NCBI GenBank assembly: GCA_943359555.1
Contig: CALRHW010000001.1
Coordinates: 1-64,000 of the forward strand
Source of the DNA: Parcubacteria group bacterium
GTDB taxonomy: Bacteria > Patescibacteriota > Minisyncoccia > Phycocordibacterales > CALRHW01
Direction of reading: 5' to 3'
Length of the DNA: 64,000 nt
Part shown: positions 33,643 through 42,554 of the stretch, piece after piece
Layout: each line of letters starts with the position of its first letter
Position numbering within the stretch: position 1 is the stretch's first letter
The notes under the pieces: model-generated
The model's database searches: none
What the model saw: only the letters and a program-made list of their open reading frames with translations
What the model was told of the DNA's origin: nothing
Made by a program: the position numbers and the translations under genes

Positions 33643-34176
33643 TCAAAGTTCAGTTTTTACTTCAACATTGTGCTGACTGAAAATTATTTTTCTTACATGC
33701 TCTGGGTTTCTGACAGCTTTCATAGAAAATTCACTGCTATCTTCCGCAGCTGTTTGCACTCTTATATCACCAAAATGAAACATTGTCGCAATCACACCAC
33801 TCACTTCAATACTTATGTCTTGAATTTTATCAAAACGAAGATTTGAAACCTCTCTACGAAAAATAGCTTTTTGTTCTACGTCAATAATTCTTTTTTGCGT
33901 CACATACCAAACGTCTAAAAAATATTTGGTCCACTCAATAAAGAAAAAAATCCACAAAAACAAAAGCCATACATAATAAAAAAATTTTAATAAAAATTCG
34001 TACTCCGTAAAAATACCCTGAATTGGCAAAAAATTGTATTTAAAAACAACAAACCTAATTACAATCGGAATAATAACTCCAAGTGCCGTGATAAAGACTA
34101 TACCTAAAAGTACAAACCAGTGTTTGCGCACTTCTAAAATTACTGATTCTCCGTGTTCTAAATCTAGATTAAGCAT
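33643..34176 (-). CDS. Membrane protein with bacterial PH domain (bPH2/DUF304-like)
   Basis: A 177-residue protein. Two N-terminal membrane helices (WFVLLGIVFITALGVIIPIVIR and FFYYVWLLFLWIFFFIEW) are followed by DVWYVTQKRIIDVEQKAIFRREVSNLRFDKIQDISIE, the typical start of the bPH2 beta-sandwich. The role of these proteins is not well known; some act in envelope stress or transport. The start overlaps the stop of the preceding 83-residue membrane protein by 8 nt, so the two are co-transcribed and probably work together. Confidence 0.82.
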   Translation of the reverse strand: MLNLDLEHGESVILEVRKHWFVLLGIVFITALGVIIPIVIRFVVFKYNFLPIQGIFTEYEFLLKFFYYVWLLFLWIFFFIEWTKYFLDVWYVTQKRIIDVEQKAIFRREVSNLRFDKIQDISIEVSGVIATMFHFGDIRVQTAAEDSSEFSMKAVRNPEHVRKIIFSQHNVEVKTEL

Positions 34177-34420
34177 GGTTTATAAAAGCTATAATTGAAG
34201 AATAAGCGAGCGAAACAATTTCAACTGACACAACAAGGTAAACTATTTCTGCGAGTATTACTTTTGGATTATTCCGTCCGTATCTTTCCCAATGGAAAAT
34301 AAGGACGGAGGAAAAGACGGCAAAAAGCACGCAAACAAAGACAAAAACCCACCATATTGTACCACGGTTGACATGTGCGAGTATTACTGGCAAAAAATCT
34401 AAACCGATAGGATTGTTCAT
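34169..34420 (-). CDS. Small two-helix membrane protein, unknown function
   Basis: An 83-residue protein with two membrane helices (about 20-42 and 53-78). A longer frame runs to 34525, but an extended -10 box (TGGTATAAT at 34430-34438) lies inside it, 9 nt before ATG 34420. So 34420 is the likely start and the longer N-terminus would not be transcribed. It overlaps the PH-domain gene by 8 nt. Family not recognised; four to six Trp/Phe residues at the helix edges support membrane insertion. Confidence 0.65.
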   Translation of the reverse strand: MNNPIGLDFLPVILAHVNRGTIWWVFVFVCVLFAVFSSVLIFHWERYGRNNPKVILAEIVYLVVSVEIVSLAYSSIIAFINHA

Positions 34421-34429
34421 CTTGGTGTT

Positions 34430-34438
34430 ATTATACCA
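34430..34438 (-). promoter_or_regulatory. Extended -10 TGGTATAAT deciding the start at 34420
   Basis: TGGTATAAT ends 9 nt before ATG 34420 and lies within the longer reading frame, arguing against the upstream start. Confidence 0.65.
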
Positions 34439-34553
34439 ACTTTTATCGCCTGAAACAAACCTATCGCGTCGACTATGCACGACGTATGGATTGACTCTTT
34501 TAAATTTTCCTGCTTTACTAGACATTCAACTTAAATTTTAACCTTATAAACAA

Positions 34554-36311
34554 ATGGAAATCCGAAATATCGCAATCATCGCCCACGTGGATCATGGCAA
34601 AACGACGCTCACAGACGCTTTAATGAAGCAAGCAGGTGTCGCTGAGGAAGGAGCTACTATGGACTCAAACGCGCTAGAGCTAGAACGCGGTATTACTATT
34701 TATGCAAAAAATACATCCATTTTTTATAAAGATACAAAAATCAACATTGTGGATACACCAGGTCATAGCGACTTCGGCTCAGAAGTAGAGCGTGTGCTTC
34801 GTTCTATAGATACAGTACTTCTCGTGGTGGACGCGCAAGAAGGTCCAATGCCTCAGACACGTTTTGTACTTAAAAAATCCCTAGAACTAGGACTAAAACC
34901 GATAGTTGTTATAAACAAAATAGACAAACCTGCGTCTAGATGTAAAGAAGTAGCCGACGAAGTGCTTGAATTATTTTTTGACCTCGGTGCAAATGACGAG
35001 CAAATGAATTTCACTATCTTGTATGCAATCGGTCGCGAAGGTATAGCAAAAATGAAAATTGAAGATGAATCAAAAGATTTAACTCCCCTTCTTGAAACTA
35101 TTTTGCGTGAGGTGCCTCCAGCAAAAAACGACACGAGTGCGCCACTCCGCATGCAAACTTTTAACCTCGGTTATGACAATTTTCTAGGACGTCTTGCTGT
35201 GTGCCGTGTGTATGAAGGAAAAGTAAAAGTGGGCGACCCGCTCATCGTAAAACGTGTAGACGGCACAAGTTATACTGGGAAACTTATTAAAATTTTTACA
35301 TTTGAGGGCGTGTCAAAAAAAGAAATTACAGAGGCTGTCGCTGGCGACATTGTGATGATTGCTGGGTTGCCTCAGATTTATATCGGCGAAACTATTTGCG
35401 TTTCCGTAGAACAAGAAGCACTGCCCGCGATTAAAATTGACGAGCCGACAATTTCTCTAAACTTTTTTGTAAATGATTCGCCGTTTGCTGGACGTGAAGG
35501 AAAATTTGTAACAGGTCGCCAAATTCGTGAACGTCTTGAAAAAGAACTAGAAATAAACGTCGGACTGAAAATAAATTTTGATAAAGGCGACAAGTTTGAA
35601 GTATATGGACGAGGAGAGCTCCATATTGCTATTTTGCTAGAAAATATGCGACGCGAAGGTTTTGAACTCCAAGTGTCTCAACCAAACGTAATTTTGAAAG
35701 AAGTTGGTGGTGAGACTCTTGAACCTTTTGAAGAAGTAATTGTAGATGTGCCTGCGGAATCTTCTGGTGCTGTTATCGCACGACTCGGCGAGCGAAAAGG
35801 TATTATTACAAATATGAAAGATGCGCACGGACATCAGAGAATAGTTTTTGAAATACCTACACGCGGACTGCTCGGTTATCGCGGACAATTTGTGATTGAT
35901 ACAAAAGGTGAAGGAATTATTTCTAGCAGATTTACAGAATTTAAACCGCACGTTGGAGAAATAAAAAAACAAGCTTATGGTTCTATGGTTTCAATGACTG
36001 GTGGAAAGGCGCTTGCGTTTTCACTTTGGAATTTACAAGAACGTGGCGTGCTTTATATAGCGCCTACTGTAGAAGTATATGAAGGAATGATTATCGGAAA
36101 TGTTACAAAGGGCGACACGATGTTTGTAAATCCTACAAAAGGCAAACAGCTCACAAATATGCGCGCGTCTGGCTCTGACGAAGGAATTTTCCTTGTTCCA
36201 CCTTTTAAACTTACAATAGAACGCGCGATGGAAATAATGGCAGAAGATGATTTTATTGAAATTACTCCGGGAAGCGTGCGACTCCGAAAAAAAGATTGGA
36301 AGGAGAAATAG
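34554..36311 (+). CDS. typA: Ribosome-associated GTPase TypA/BipA
   Basis: A 585-residue translational GTPase. AHVDHGKTTLTDAL is G1, RGITI G2, DTPGHSDF G3 and NKIDKP G4. Domain II follows, then the EF-G-like domains III and V and the TypA-specific C-terminal domain (PTRGLLGYRGQFVIDTKGEG, LWNLQERGVLYIAPT, MRASGSDE, ALEIMAEDDFIEITP-like). The protein binds the 70S ribosome and helps large-subunit assembly and stress responses. TATAAA ends just 3 nt before the ATG, so the promoter is unclear. It is convergent with truB. Confidence 0.95.
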   Translation: MEIRNIAIIAHVDHGKTTLTDALMKQAGVAEEGATMDSNALELERGITIYAKNTSIFYKDTKINIVDTPGHSDFGSEVERVLRSIDTVLLVVDAQEGPMPQTRFVLKKSLELGLKPIVVINKIDKPASRCKEVADEVLELFFDLGANDEQMNFTILYAIGREGIAKMKIEDESKDLTPLLETILREVPPAKNDTSAPLRMQTFNLGYDNFLGRLAVCRVYEGKVKVGDPLIVKRVDGTSYTGKLIKIFTFEGVSKKEITEAVAGDIVMIAGLPQIYIGETICVSVEQEALPAIKIDEPTISLNFFVNDSPFAGREGKFVTGRQIRERLEKELEINVGLKINFDKGDKFEVYGRGELHIAILLENMRREGFELQVSQPNVILKEVGGETLEPFEEVIVDVPAESSGAVIARLGERKGIITNMKDAHGHQRIVFEIPTRGLLGYRGQFVIDTKGEGIISSRFTEFKPHVGEIKKQAYGSMVSMTGGKALAFSLWNLQERGVLYIAPTVEVYEGMIIGNVTKGDTMFVNPTKGKQLTNMRASGSDEGIFLVPPFKLTIERAMEIMAEDDFIEITPGSVRLRKKDWKEK

Positions 36312-36314
36312 AAA

Positions 36315-36351
36315 CTACGCAAAATAGCTTTTGTTGTACGGGCTATCGTAG
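36315..36351. terminator. Shared stem between convergent typA and truB
   Basis: CTACG...ATAGC pairs with GCTATCGTAG around a 13-nt loop, with a 4-nt bulge. The truB stop lies in one arm. It may terminate both transcripts. Confidence 0.4.
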
Positions 36352-37134
36352 CGAGTCCCCAACTTTATATTCCCCAACTCTAGTCCGCAATATGCGAAAT
36401 GCAATCGCGCCTACGCCAAGCTCTTTCCCAAATGAATCTGCGAGACCTCGCATATATGCACCGCTTGTGACTGTAGCGTGAAATGTAGACAAATAAAATT
36501 TCGCCGATTGATTTTGTGTAGAATGTTTTGTGAAATTTGCAAAAAAAACATTCCATCCAGACGCGATTTCTTCTTGCCGAAAATCTCCTTTAACCGAAAA
36601 AATATTTTCCAAAATTTTCTTTTTTAAATCGCCCGCGGAAATTTCCGACTGCGAAACCAGAGAAATTTCCTTTATCTCTATTTCCTTTTCAGGAATTTCA
36701 ATCTGATCTATTTTTCCATCACGAGCCCATTCAAAAAGTGGACGACCTTTTACAGGTTGCGACGAATACGGCGGATATTTTTGCTTTATTTTGCCTTTAT
36801 ATCTTTCTAATAATTTCTTTATTTTTTCTTTATCTGGCTCGGCAATCACCTCACCACTCGCTGTAATTTTTCCTAGCACATCATAAGTATCAGTCTCCAC
36901 ACCCCAAAGCACGTCAAACTCATATTCTTTTTCTAAACCTAGATATTTCTCGCGGTTTTTATTTTCCTCACCGACAAGCACGAGCATTACACCCTCCGCC
37001 ACAGGGTCTAAACGCCCAGCGTAGCTCAGTGTAGCGTCTTTATACTCCAAAGACTCACTACGCAGTCTTTCAATGCGTCCTAGTGGAGTTTCGCCTATTT
37101 TTTTATATAAATTTAAAATTCCGTCCATATACAT
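36343..37134 (-). CDS. truB: tRNA pseudouridine-55 synthase
   Basis: A 263-residue enzyme that isomerises uridine 55 in the tRNA T-loop. GILNLYKKIGETPLG is the N-terminal motif, SYAGRLDPVAEGVML carries the catalytic Asp, and KKYEFDVLWGVETDTYD-type sequence and YPPYSSQPVKGRPLFEWAR follow. TSGAYMRGLADSFG is the C-terminal motif. An Arg-Ile-Glu segment after the Gly start (RIERLRSE) replaces the usual KP-x-G motif, a moderate divergence. It lacks a PUA domain. It is divergent from hisS; 51 bp hold both promoters. Confidence 0.92.
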   Translation of the reverse strand: MYMDGILNLYKKIGETPLGRIERLRSESLEYKDATLSYAGRLDPVAEGVMLVLVGEENKNREKYLGLEKEYEFDVLWGVETDTYDVLGKITASGEVIAEPDKEKIKKLLERYKGKIKQKYPPYSSQPVKGRPLFEWARDGKIDQIEIPEKEIEIKEISLVSQSEISAGDLKKKILENIFSVKGDFRQEEIASGWNVFFANFTKHSTQNQSAKFYLSTFHATVTSGAYMRGLADSFGKELGVGAIAFRILRTRVGEYKVGDSLR

Positions 37135-37172
37135 ATCCTATATTAAAAGTAGCGGAAAATCTCAATTTTAGC

Positions 37173-37178
37173 TACAAT
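37173..37178 (+). promoter_or_regulatory. -10 box TACAAT of hisS
   Basis: TACAAT ends 7 nt before the hisS ATG at 37186, a leaderless-type spacing. Confidence 0.5.
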
Positions 37179-37185
37179 TTAACCT

Positions 37186-38472
37186 ATGAAAAAGATTTCC
37201 ACAGAATCATACAAAGGTGTGCGCGACTTTTATCCAGAAGACATGTCCGTGCAAAACTACATATTTGAAAAAATGCACGAGACCGCAAAAAGTTTTGGTT
37301 ATAGTGAATACAGTGCATCTATTTTAGAACCAACCGAGCTTTATCATGCAAAATCTGGAGAGGAGCTTGTGAGCGAGCAAACATATTCTTTTAAAGACCG
37401 TGGTGACCGCGATGTCACTTTGCGTCCAGAAATGACTCCTACTCTTGCGAGAATGGTGGCTGCTAAAAAGCGCGAGCTTTCATTTCCTTTACGTTGGTAT
37501 TCTATTCCCAATATTTTTCGATATGAACAACCTCAACGTGGACGACTTCGTGAACATTGGCAACTCAACGTAGATATTTTTGGTGTGGAAAATAATGAAT
37601 CTGAAAAAGAGATGATTTCCGTTGCACACAGATTGCTTAAAAATTTTGGCGCAAAAAACGACGATTTTATAATAAAAATAAACGATCGTAGAATAATGAA
37701 TGCTTTGTATCAAAAATTTGAGCTTACCGCAGAAGACGCTGAACACGTTTCAAAAGCACTTGATAAAAAAAGTAAAAATCCATTTGAGGTTTTCAAAAGT
37801 GCACTCAGCGGGATTTTTAAAAAAGATGCTCATCTAGAAGAATTTTTGGAAGCGATTGAATCAAATCAAAAACTTATAAAAACTCTCGGGGAAGACAATT
37901 CACTCGTGAAAAATCTAATGGAACTCATAGACGGTCTCGCGTCTGTCGGTGTTACAAATGTACTTTTTGATCCGACGATTGTGCGAGGATTGGATTATTA
38001 CACTGGAATTGTATTTGAAATATTTGACACAGACCCAAAAAACAAACGTGCACTTTTTGGTGGTGGACGATATGACGACCTTCTTTCTATTTTTGGAAAT
38101 GAAAAAGTCTCTGCGGTGGGTTTTGGTGCGGGAGATGTCACAATAAAAGATTTCCTTGAAACTCACGCACTTTTGCCAGTTTATACATCTACAACCAATC
38201 TTTATCTTGGGGTTATTGACGATGCTTTTTCTACGGCGCAGACTTTTGCCAATTCTCTGCGCACTATCGGTGTAAACGTAGCGGTAGATTACACAGGCAA
38301 AAGCGTCGGTGACCAAATAAAAAAAGCGACAAACGACCACATTCCTTTTATCGCAATTATCGGAAAGAAAGAAGTGGAAAGTAAAAAGTTGAAAATAAAA
38401 AATCTTGCTACCCGCGAGGAAGTTGAGTTTGGTTTTGAAGGAATAGAAAAAATAGCCAAGATTATTTTGTAA
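37186..38472 (+). CDS. hisS: Histidine--tRNA ligase
   Basis: A 428-residue class II synthetase. KGVRDFYPEDM begins the fold, ILEPTELYHAKSGEE and TLRPEMTPTLARMV form motif 2 surroundings, and FRYEQPQRGRLREHWQLNVDIFG matches motif 2 with its Arg. GLDYYTGIVFEIFD is the HisA signature and GGGRYDDLLSIFG motif 3. The C-terminal anticodon domain runs from about 325 to the end. Complete and of normal length. It leads a two-gene unit with the DEDD nuclease. Confidence 0.96.
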   Translation: MKKISTESYKGVRDFYPEDMSVQNYIFEKMHETAKSFGYSEYSASILEPTELYHAKSGEELVSEQTYSFKDRGDRDVTLRPEMTPTLARMVAAKKRELSFPLRWYSIPNIFRYEQPQRGRLREHWQLNVDIFGVENNESEKEMISVAHRLLKNFGAKNDDFIIKINDRRIMNALYQKFELTAEDAEHVSKALDKKSKNPFEVFKSALSGIFKKDAHLEEFLEAIESNQKLIKTLGEDNSLVKNLMELIDGLASVGVTNVLFDPTIVRGLDYYTGIVFEIFDTDPKNKRALFGGGRYDDLLSIFGNEKVSAVGFGAGDVTIKDFLETHALLPVYTSTTNLYLGVIDDAFSTAQTFANSLRTIGVNVAVDYTGKSVGDQIKKATNDHIPFIAIIGKKEVESKKLKIKNLATREEVEFGFEGIEKIAKIIL

Positions 38473-38500
38473 GTATCCAAAAACCGTTAAATATATTTGT

Positions 38501-39079
38501 ATGAGAAAAATTGTATTTGATATTGAAACAAGTAATATTTTTTCAGACGTTGGTAAAAACGACCCGACACTTTTGGATATTTCTGTTGTGGGTATTTACG
38601 ATTCTGAAACAGACTCTTATACTACTTTTGAACAAAAAGAACTCGGCAAGCTTTGGCCGATTTTAGAAAAAACAGATTTACTCATCGGTTTTAATTCCGA
38701 GCATTTTGACTTACCTCTTTTAAATAAATATTACCAAGGCGATCTCGGGAAAATCCGCCACGTAGACATTTTAAAAGAAATCAGAAACTCTTTTGGACGA
38801 AGAATGAAACTGGATCAGATAGCCGAGGGCACACTCGGCGTCAGAAAATCGGGACACGGACTGGAAGCCACGGTGTGGTGGGCAAAAGGCGAATATGAAA
38901 AAGTAAAAAAATACTGTCTGGACGATGTAAAAATCACAAAAGACATTTACGAATACGCCCTAAAAAACAACGCGCTAAAATTTAAAGAAGGAAACACTAT
39001 TATAGATATAAAATTAGACACTTCCAACTGGGAGAAAAAAGACGGCGGTGATGCGATGACGTTTACGTTGCCGTTTTAG
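38501..39079 (+). CDS. RNase H-like / DEDDy 3'-5' exonuclease-fold protein
   Basis: A 192-residue protein of the YprB-like RNase_H_2 type. IVFDIETSNIF is ExoI (Asp-x-Glu), LLIGFNSEHFDLPLL ExoII (Asn...Asp), and KKYCLDDVKITKDIY ExoIII (Tyr-x3-Asp), so all four acidic residues are present. KSGHGLEATVWWAKGE is a conserved insertion. It probably trims single-stranded DNA or RNA. It follows hisS by 28 nt. TATATT upstream of its ATG could be an extra promoter. Confidence 0.85.
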   Translation: MRKIVFDIETSNIFSDVGKNDPTLLDISVVGIYDSETDSYTTFEQKELGKLWPILEKTDLLIGFNSEHFDLPLLNKYYQGDLGKIRHVDILKEIRNSFGRRMKLDQIAEGTLGVRKSGHGLEATVWWAKGEYEKVKKYCLDDVKITKDIYEYALKNNALKFKEGNTIIDIKLDTSNWEKKDGGDAMTFTLPF

Positions 39080-39091
39080 ATTATACAAAAT

Positions 39092-39856
39092 TTAAAGAAA
39101 CAATAACACAACCACCGCAAGCAAAACCCTATAAACAATAAATACATTAAGCGTGTGATTTCGTAAATATTTAATTAAAAAATGAATAGAGGCGAGACCG
39201 ACGACAAACGCTGCGAGTGAGCCGACAATAAGCGAAGCATCTATTGAGCCAGTTGAGCCGAGATCAAAAAGTTTTTTTAAACCAGAGCCTAAAAGAATCG
39301 GCACTGACAGTAGGAAGCTAAAACGCACTACTTCTTCCCTTTTCATACCTGTAAGTAGACCACCAGAAATAGTGCTACCTGAGCGTGACATTCCTGGAAT
39401 TAAGGCGAGCATCTGAAAACAGCCTACTAAAAATCCCCGTGTCACAGAAAGCTCTTTCGGAAAATCCTGTTTTTTTGCGCCATATTTTTCTGCAATAAAA
39501 AATAAAACACTTCCCGCAATAAGCGCCCAAGCGACAGTGTGAGCGTTTCTAAAAACAGAGTCTATTTTTTGCTCAAAAATAAATCCTAAAATAACTGCGG
39601 GTATTGTGCCGACCACAATCGCCCAAATTAAAATTTTATTTTTTACATCACGCACACGCACGATAGTGATCAAGTCTTTCCAAAAATAAACAATGACAGC
39701 AAGAGTCGTTGCGAGCTGAAGCACTGCATCAAAAGAAAGCGAACCCACTGTTTTAAAACCTAAAACTTCTCTGATCAAAACAAGGTGTCCAGACGAGGAT
39801 ATAGGTAAAAACTCAGTGATTCCTTGTATTGCACCTAAAATAATCGCTTGTATCAT
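39092..39856 (-). CDS. uppP: Undecaprenyl-diphosphate phosphatase
   Basis: A 254-residue membrane enzyme that recycles the C55 lipid carrier for peptidoglycan. QGITEFLPISSSGHLVLI contains the Glu-rich and Ser active-site motif, and PGMSRSGSTISGG carries the Arg and Ser. About eight membrane helices. Its -10 box (TATAAT) ends 7 nt before the ATG and overlaps, face to face, the -10 box of the divergent DsbA-like gene. Together with ddl it supports an active peptidoglycan pathway. Confidence 0.95.
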   Translation of the reverse strand: MIQAIILGAIQGITEFLPISSSGHLVLIREVLGFKTVGSLSFDAVLQLATTLAVIVYFWKDLITIVRVRDVKNKILIWAIVVGTIPAVILGFIFEQKIDSVFRNAHTVAWALIAGSVLFFIAEKYGAKKQDFPKELSVTRGFLVGCFQMLALIPGMSRSGSTISGGLLTGMKREEVVRFSFLLSVPILLGSGLKKLFDLGSTGSIDASLIVGSLAAFVVGLASIHFLIKYLRNHTLNVFIVYRVLLAVVVLLFL

Positions 39857-39863
39857 AGTGTTA

Positions 39864-39878
39864 ATTATATGATATAAT
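39864..39878. promoter_or_regulatory. Face-to-face overlapping -10 boxes of uppP and the DsbA-like gene
   Basis: ATTATATGATATAAT contains TATAAT on each strand: 39864-39869 (minus, for uppP) and 39873-39878 (plus, TGATATAAT, for the DsbA-like gene). Two polymerases could not occupy both at once. Confidence 0.65.
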
Positions 39879-39907
39879 AAAAATAATTAACAATAAAATG
39901 TAATAAT

Positions 39908-40702
39908 ATGGAGAAAAGTTTACTTACAATTCCGCTTGCAATAATCATCGCTGGAGCTATCATTGCTGGAGCTTTAGTTTATAGTAATAAAAATAAAAGT
40001 GTTGCGACAATCACAGACCTAACACCAAAAAAAGAAGCTGTCGATATAAAAATAAGGCCTATTGATATGTCTGACCACATCCTTGGAAATCCAGACTCAA
40101 AGGTTTTACTAGTGGAATATTCAGACACACAGTGTCCTTTTTGTAAAACTTTCCATGTAACTTTAAACAAACTTGCTTCAGAATATGGAAAAGATGGAAA
40201 TTTTACTTGGGTTTATCGACATTTTCCTTTAGATGCACTTCATAAAAAAGCTAGGAATGAAGCAGGGGCTCTGGAATGTGCAGCTGACCTTGGTGGCAAT
40301 AGTAAGTTTTGGGAATATACAAATAAACTTTACGAAACTACAAAATCAAATGATAATCTTGACCCAGCGGAACTTCCAAAAATCGCCGCTGCAGTAGGAT
40401 TGGATGTAAAAGCTTTCAACACCTGTTTAGCTAGTGGTAAATTTGCAGGAGCGGTAGACGAGGACGCAAAAGAAGCACAAAAAAATGGCGGAACTGGAAC
40501 ACCTTATAGTATGTTTGTTTTAAAATCAGATCCAAGTAAAGAGCTGAGAGATTTTTTAGAGTCTAATAATGCTCAAATAATGAAATCCTATCCGGGCTCC
40601 GATGATTTTATAGGAATATCAAAAGATAATAGGAAAATATTTGTGAGTGGTGCAATGCCTTACGAAATGATGAAAGCGATCGTGGATTTGATTTTGAAAT
40701 AA
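39908..40702 (+). CDS. Membrane-anchored DsbA-type thiol-disulfide oxidoreductase
   Basis: A 264-residue thioredoxin-fold protein. One N-terminal membrane helix (LTIPLAIIIAGAIIAGALVY) is followed by the domain with SDTQCPFCKTFH (CxxC active site), WVYRHFPLDALHKKA and GGTGTPYSMFVL, which holds the cis-proline. Extra Cys (ECAADL and NTCLAS) may form a structural disulfide. It likely forms or isomerises disulfides in secreted proteins. The last 60 residues include an insertion (ESNNAQIMKSYPGSDDF). A bidirectional terminator follows. Confidence 0.9.
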   Translation: MEKSLLTIPLAIIIAGAIIAGALVYSNKNKSVATITDLTPKKEAVDIKIRPIDMSDHILGNPDSKVLLVEYSDTQCPFCKTFHVTLNKLASEYGKDGNFTWVYRHFPLDALHKKARNEAGALECAADLGGNSKFWEYTNKLYETTKSNDNLDPAELPKIAAAVGLDVKAFNTCLASGKFAGAVDEDAKEAQKNGGTGTPYSMFVLKSDPSKELRDFLESNNAQIMKSYPGSDDFIGISKDNRKIFVSGAMPYEMMKAIVDLILK

Positions 40703-40745
40703 TAGACACTGGTCGCACACTCGCGGAAAAATAAAAAATCCCCCC

Positions 40746-40781
40746 GACCCTGCCAAATGAAAATAAATTTGGCGAAGGGTC
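40746..40781. terminator. Bidirectional hairpin between convergent genes
   Basis: GACCCTGCCAAAT pairs with ATTTGGCGAAGGGTC with one 2-nt bulge; A/T-rich flanks lie on both sides. It separates the DsbA-like gene from the minus-strand gene at 40809. Confidence 0.7.
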
Positions 40782-40808
40782 AGAGGGATAAAGAGCCAAA
40801 GGCTCAAA

Positions 40809-41288
40809 CTAATTTGCAAGTGTCAGTTGCGGGACAACAACACGATGACGAAATCCGGCGCACCAGATATGACCAAAACCCAATTTGTGGGCGGAGACCC
40901 TAAGACGGCTGTAGCCGTCGAAGAAGACAGACGCAACGAAGTATTCGCCTCTAACCTTGTAAAGGAAGAAAGTTGCGTCTCCGTCTGTACGGAGCCACTT
41001 TCTCTGGTGTCGCGCAAACTCTATGATCTGACTCTGTTCCAAGCACAGGCTATCAAGGTTAGAACGAGCGCCAGTGAAAATCTGATAAAAGTTTCCATCC
41101 CTGACCAGTTCATAAACCTCGATGTTCGTAGGACCACTTGGCTTGCTTTTGATATCACTTCCATAACTAAGGAAGTGATAGTCGATATAACTAGTGAAGA
41201 CATCTTTCGCTTCTGCGATAGCACTCTTCCCGTCTGTCGAGCGGAGCAGAAATCGTAGCAACGATAGACGCGTGCTCTGAAAACACAA
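40809..41288 (-). CDS. Hypothetical protein after rpoD, start uncertain
   Basis: An open frame of up to 159 residues (from TTG 41288) with coding-like composition: YELVRDGNFYQIFTGARSN, GDATFFLYKVRGEYFVASVF and GFRHRVVVPQLTLAN. It begins 20 nt after rpoD. There is no ATG or GTG in frame near the 5' end, and the first 17 or so codons come from the dispersed 39-bp repeat. The gene may therefore start at TTG, or be a 5'-truncated copy joined to the repeat. A competing plus-strand frame of similar length (40827-41258) exists but has less protein-like composition. Confidence 0.5.
   Translation of the reverse strand: MCFQSTRLSLLRFLLRSTDGKSAIAEAKDVFTSYIDYHFLSYGSDIKSKPSGPTNIEVYELVRDGNFYQIFTGARSNLDSLCLEQSQIIEFARHQRKWLRTDGDATFFLYKVRGEYFVASVFFDGYSRLRVSAHKLGFGHIWCAGFRHRVVVPQLTLAN
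41238..41276. repeat. 39-bp dispersed repeat, copy 2
   Basis: Matches 15208-15246 at 37 of 39 positions. Here it is enclosed by CGTCT and AGACG, which pair outside the inner ATCGT/ACGAT hairpin. It lies at the 5' end of the hypothetical gene downstream of rpoD. Confidence 0.8.
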
Positions 41289-41308
41289 CTTATTTATTTT
41301 TTTGTTGC

Positions 41309-42535
41309 CTAGTAATTCCTCAAACGATCAATATTCTCATGCTGTCGTATCTTTTCATGCGCCTTTGCTTCAATCTGCCTAATACGCTCACGAGTCACCC
41401 CAAACTCTTTTCCTACTTCTTCAAGAGTATGAGTAATACCGTCTACAAGTCCGTGTCGCATTTCCAATATCCTACGCTCTTTTGGAGGAAGGTCATTTAA
41501 AATTTCTTTTACTTGATCAGAAATTATTCGTCGTGAAGAATCTTGGTCGGGCGAAAGTATCTTGTCATCAGGAATAAAATCCCCGAGAGTTGATTTACCG
41601 TCGTCACCATCGTCGCCGACAGGACTTTCAAGAGATACAGTACTCTGATCAATCTTCTCAATATTATAAATTTTGTCCACGTCCAAATTCATTTCCATCG
41701 CAACTTCTTCTGGTAAAGGATCTCGTCCTAGGTCTTGAGAAAGTCGGCGCACCACTTGCTTGTATTTTGCAATCGTTTCCACCATGTGCACTGGCACACG
41801 AATAGTACGCGACTGATCAGCGAGTGCGCGAGTAATAGCTTGACGAATCCACCAAGTGGCATAAGTAGAAAACTTATATCCTTTTGTCCAATCAAATTTA
41901 TCTACAGCTTTAAATAATCCGAGATTTCCTTCCTGAATTAAATCAAGAAGTGTCAAGTCTGGACTTCTTCCAACATATTTTTTGGCAATTGAAACTACAA
42001 GGCGTAGGTTGGACCGAGCGAGCAGATTTTTCGCTTCGTCATCTCCTTTCTCAATTCTCTTTGCGAGTTCTTTTTCTGTCGCACCAGAAATGAGAGGATA
42101 TTGACCTATTTCTTTTAAATACATTTGGATAGAATCGTATGGAGAACCCTCACCTTTATTGTAAGTATATTTTTTAACTGCAGGATCATCAGCGGGGTCT
42201 TTTGAATCAAGAAGTCCTCCTCCCTCAAGAATATCTATTCCTGCTACAGAAAGCTGAGAATATAGCTCTTCTAAAAAAAGAATATTATCTTCAATAGTTG
42301 GAAATTCCTTTAGAATTTCATCATAAGTAATGAAACCTCGCTCTTTACCTTTAGCGAGAAGTTGTTTTACGCCATGGTCAGATTTTTGAGATTTTTTTGC
42401 TGATACTCTAGATTTGGGTTTTTTTGCGGTGGCAGATTTTTTGGTTTTTGCTGAAGCCGACTTTTTGCCAGACATAGTTTTTTTCACTTTTTTCACAGCT
42501 TGCTTTTTATTTTTTGTTTTTTTATTTTTTTTCAT
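41309..42535 (-). CDS. rpoD: Primary RNA polymerase sigma factor (sigma-70, RpoD)
   Basis: A 408-residue group 1 sigma factor. A Lys/Ala/Ser-rich head of about 55 residues is followed by a region 1.1-like part, region 1.2 ([12 protein letters not shown]), region 2 ([49 protein letters not shown]), region 3 and region 4 ([38 protein letters not shown]). Regions 2.4 and 4.2 are standard, in line with the TATAAT and TTGACA elements seen here. It follows dnaG by 19 nt, the classical dnaG-rpoD order. Confidence 0.96.
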   Translation of the reverse strand: MKKNKKTKNKKQAVKKVKKTMSGKKSASAKTKKSATAKKPKSRVSAKKSQKSDHGVKQLLAKGKERGFITYDEILKEFPTIEDNILFLEELYSQLSVAGIDILEGGGLLDSKDPADDPAVKKYTYNKGEGSPYDSIQMYLKEIGQYPLISGATEKELAKRIEKGDDEAKNLLARSNLRLVVSIAKKYVGRSPDLTLLDLIQEGNLGLFKAVDKFDWTKGYKFSTYATWWIRQAITRALADQSRTIRVPVHMVETIAKYKQVVRRLSQDLGRDPLPEEVAMEMNLDVDKIYNIEKIDQSTVSLESPVGDDGDDGKSTLGDFIPDDKILSPDQDSSRRIISDQVKEILNDLPPKERRILEMRHGLVDGITHTLEEVGKEFGVTRERIRQIEAKAHEKIRQHENIDRLRNY

Positions 42536-42554
42536 ATTTGTATTTTTATTTAAA

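Noticed and set aside
40827..41258. Plus-strand frame of 143 codons opposite the gene after rpoD
   Set aside because: It is possible, but the minus-strand frame has more aromatic and patterned sequence and sits right behind rpoD; the choice is not certain.
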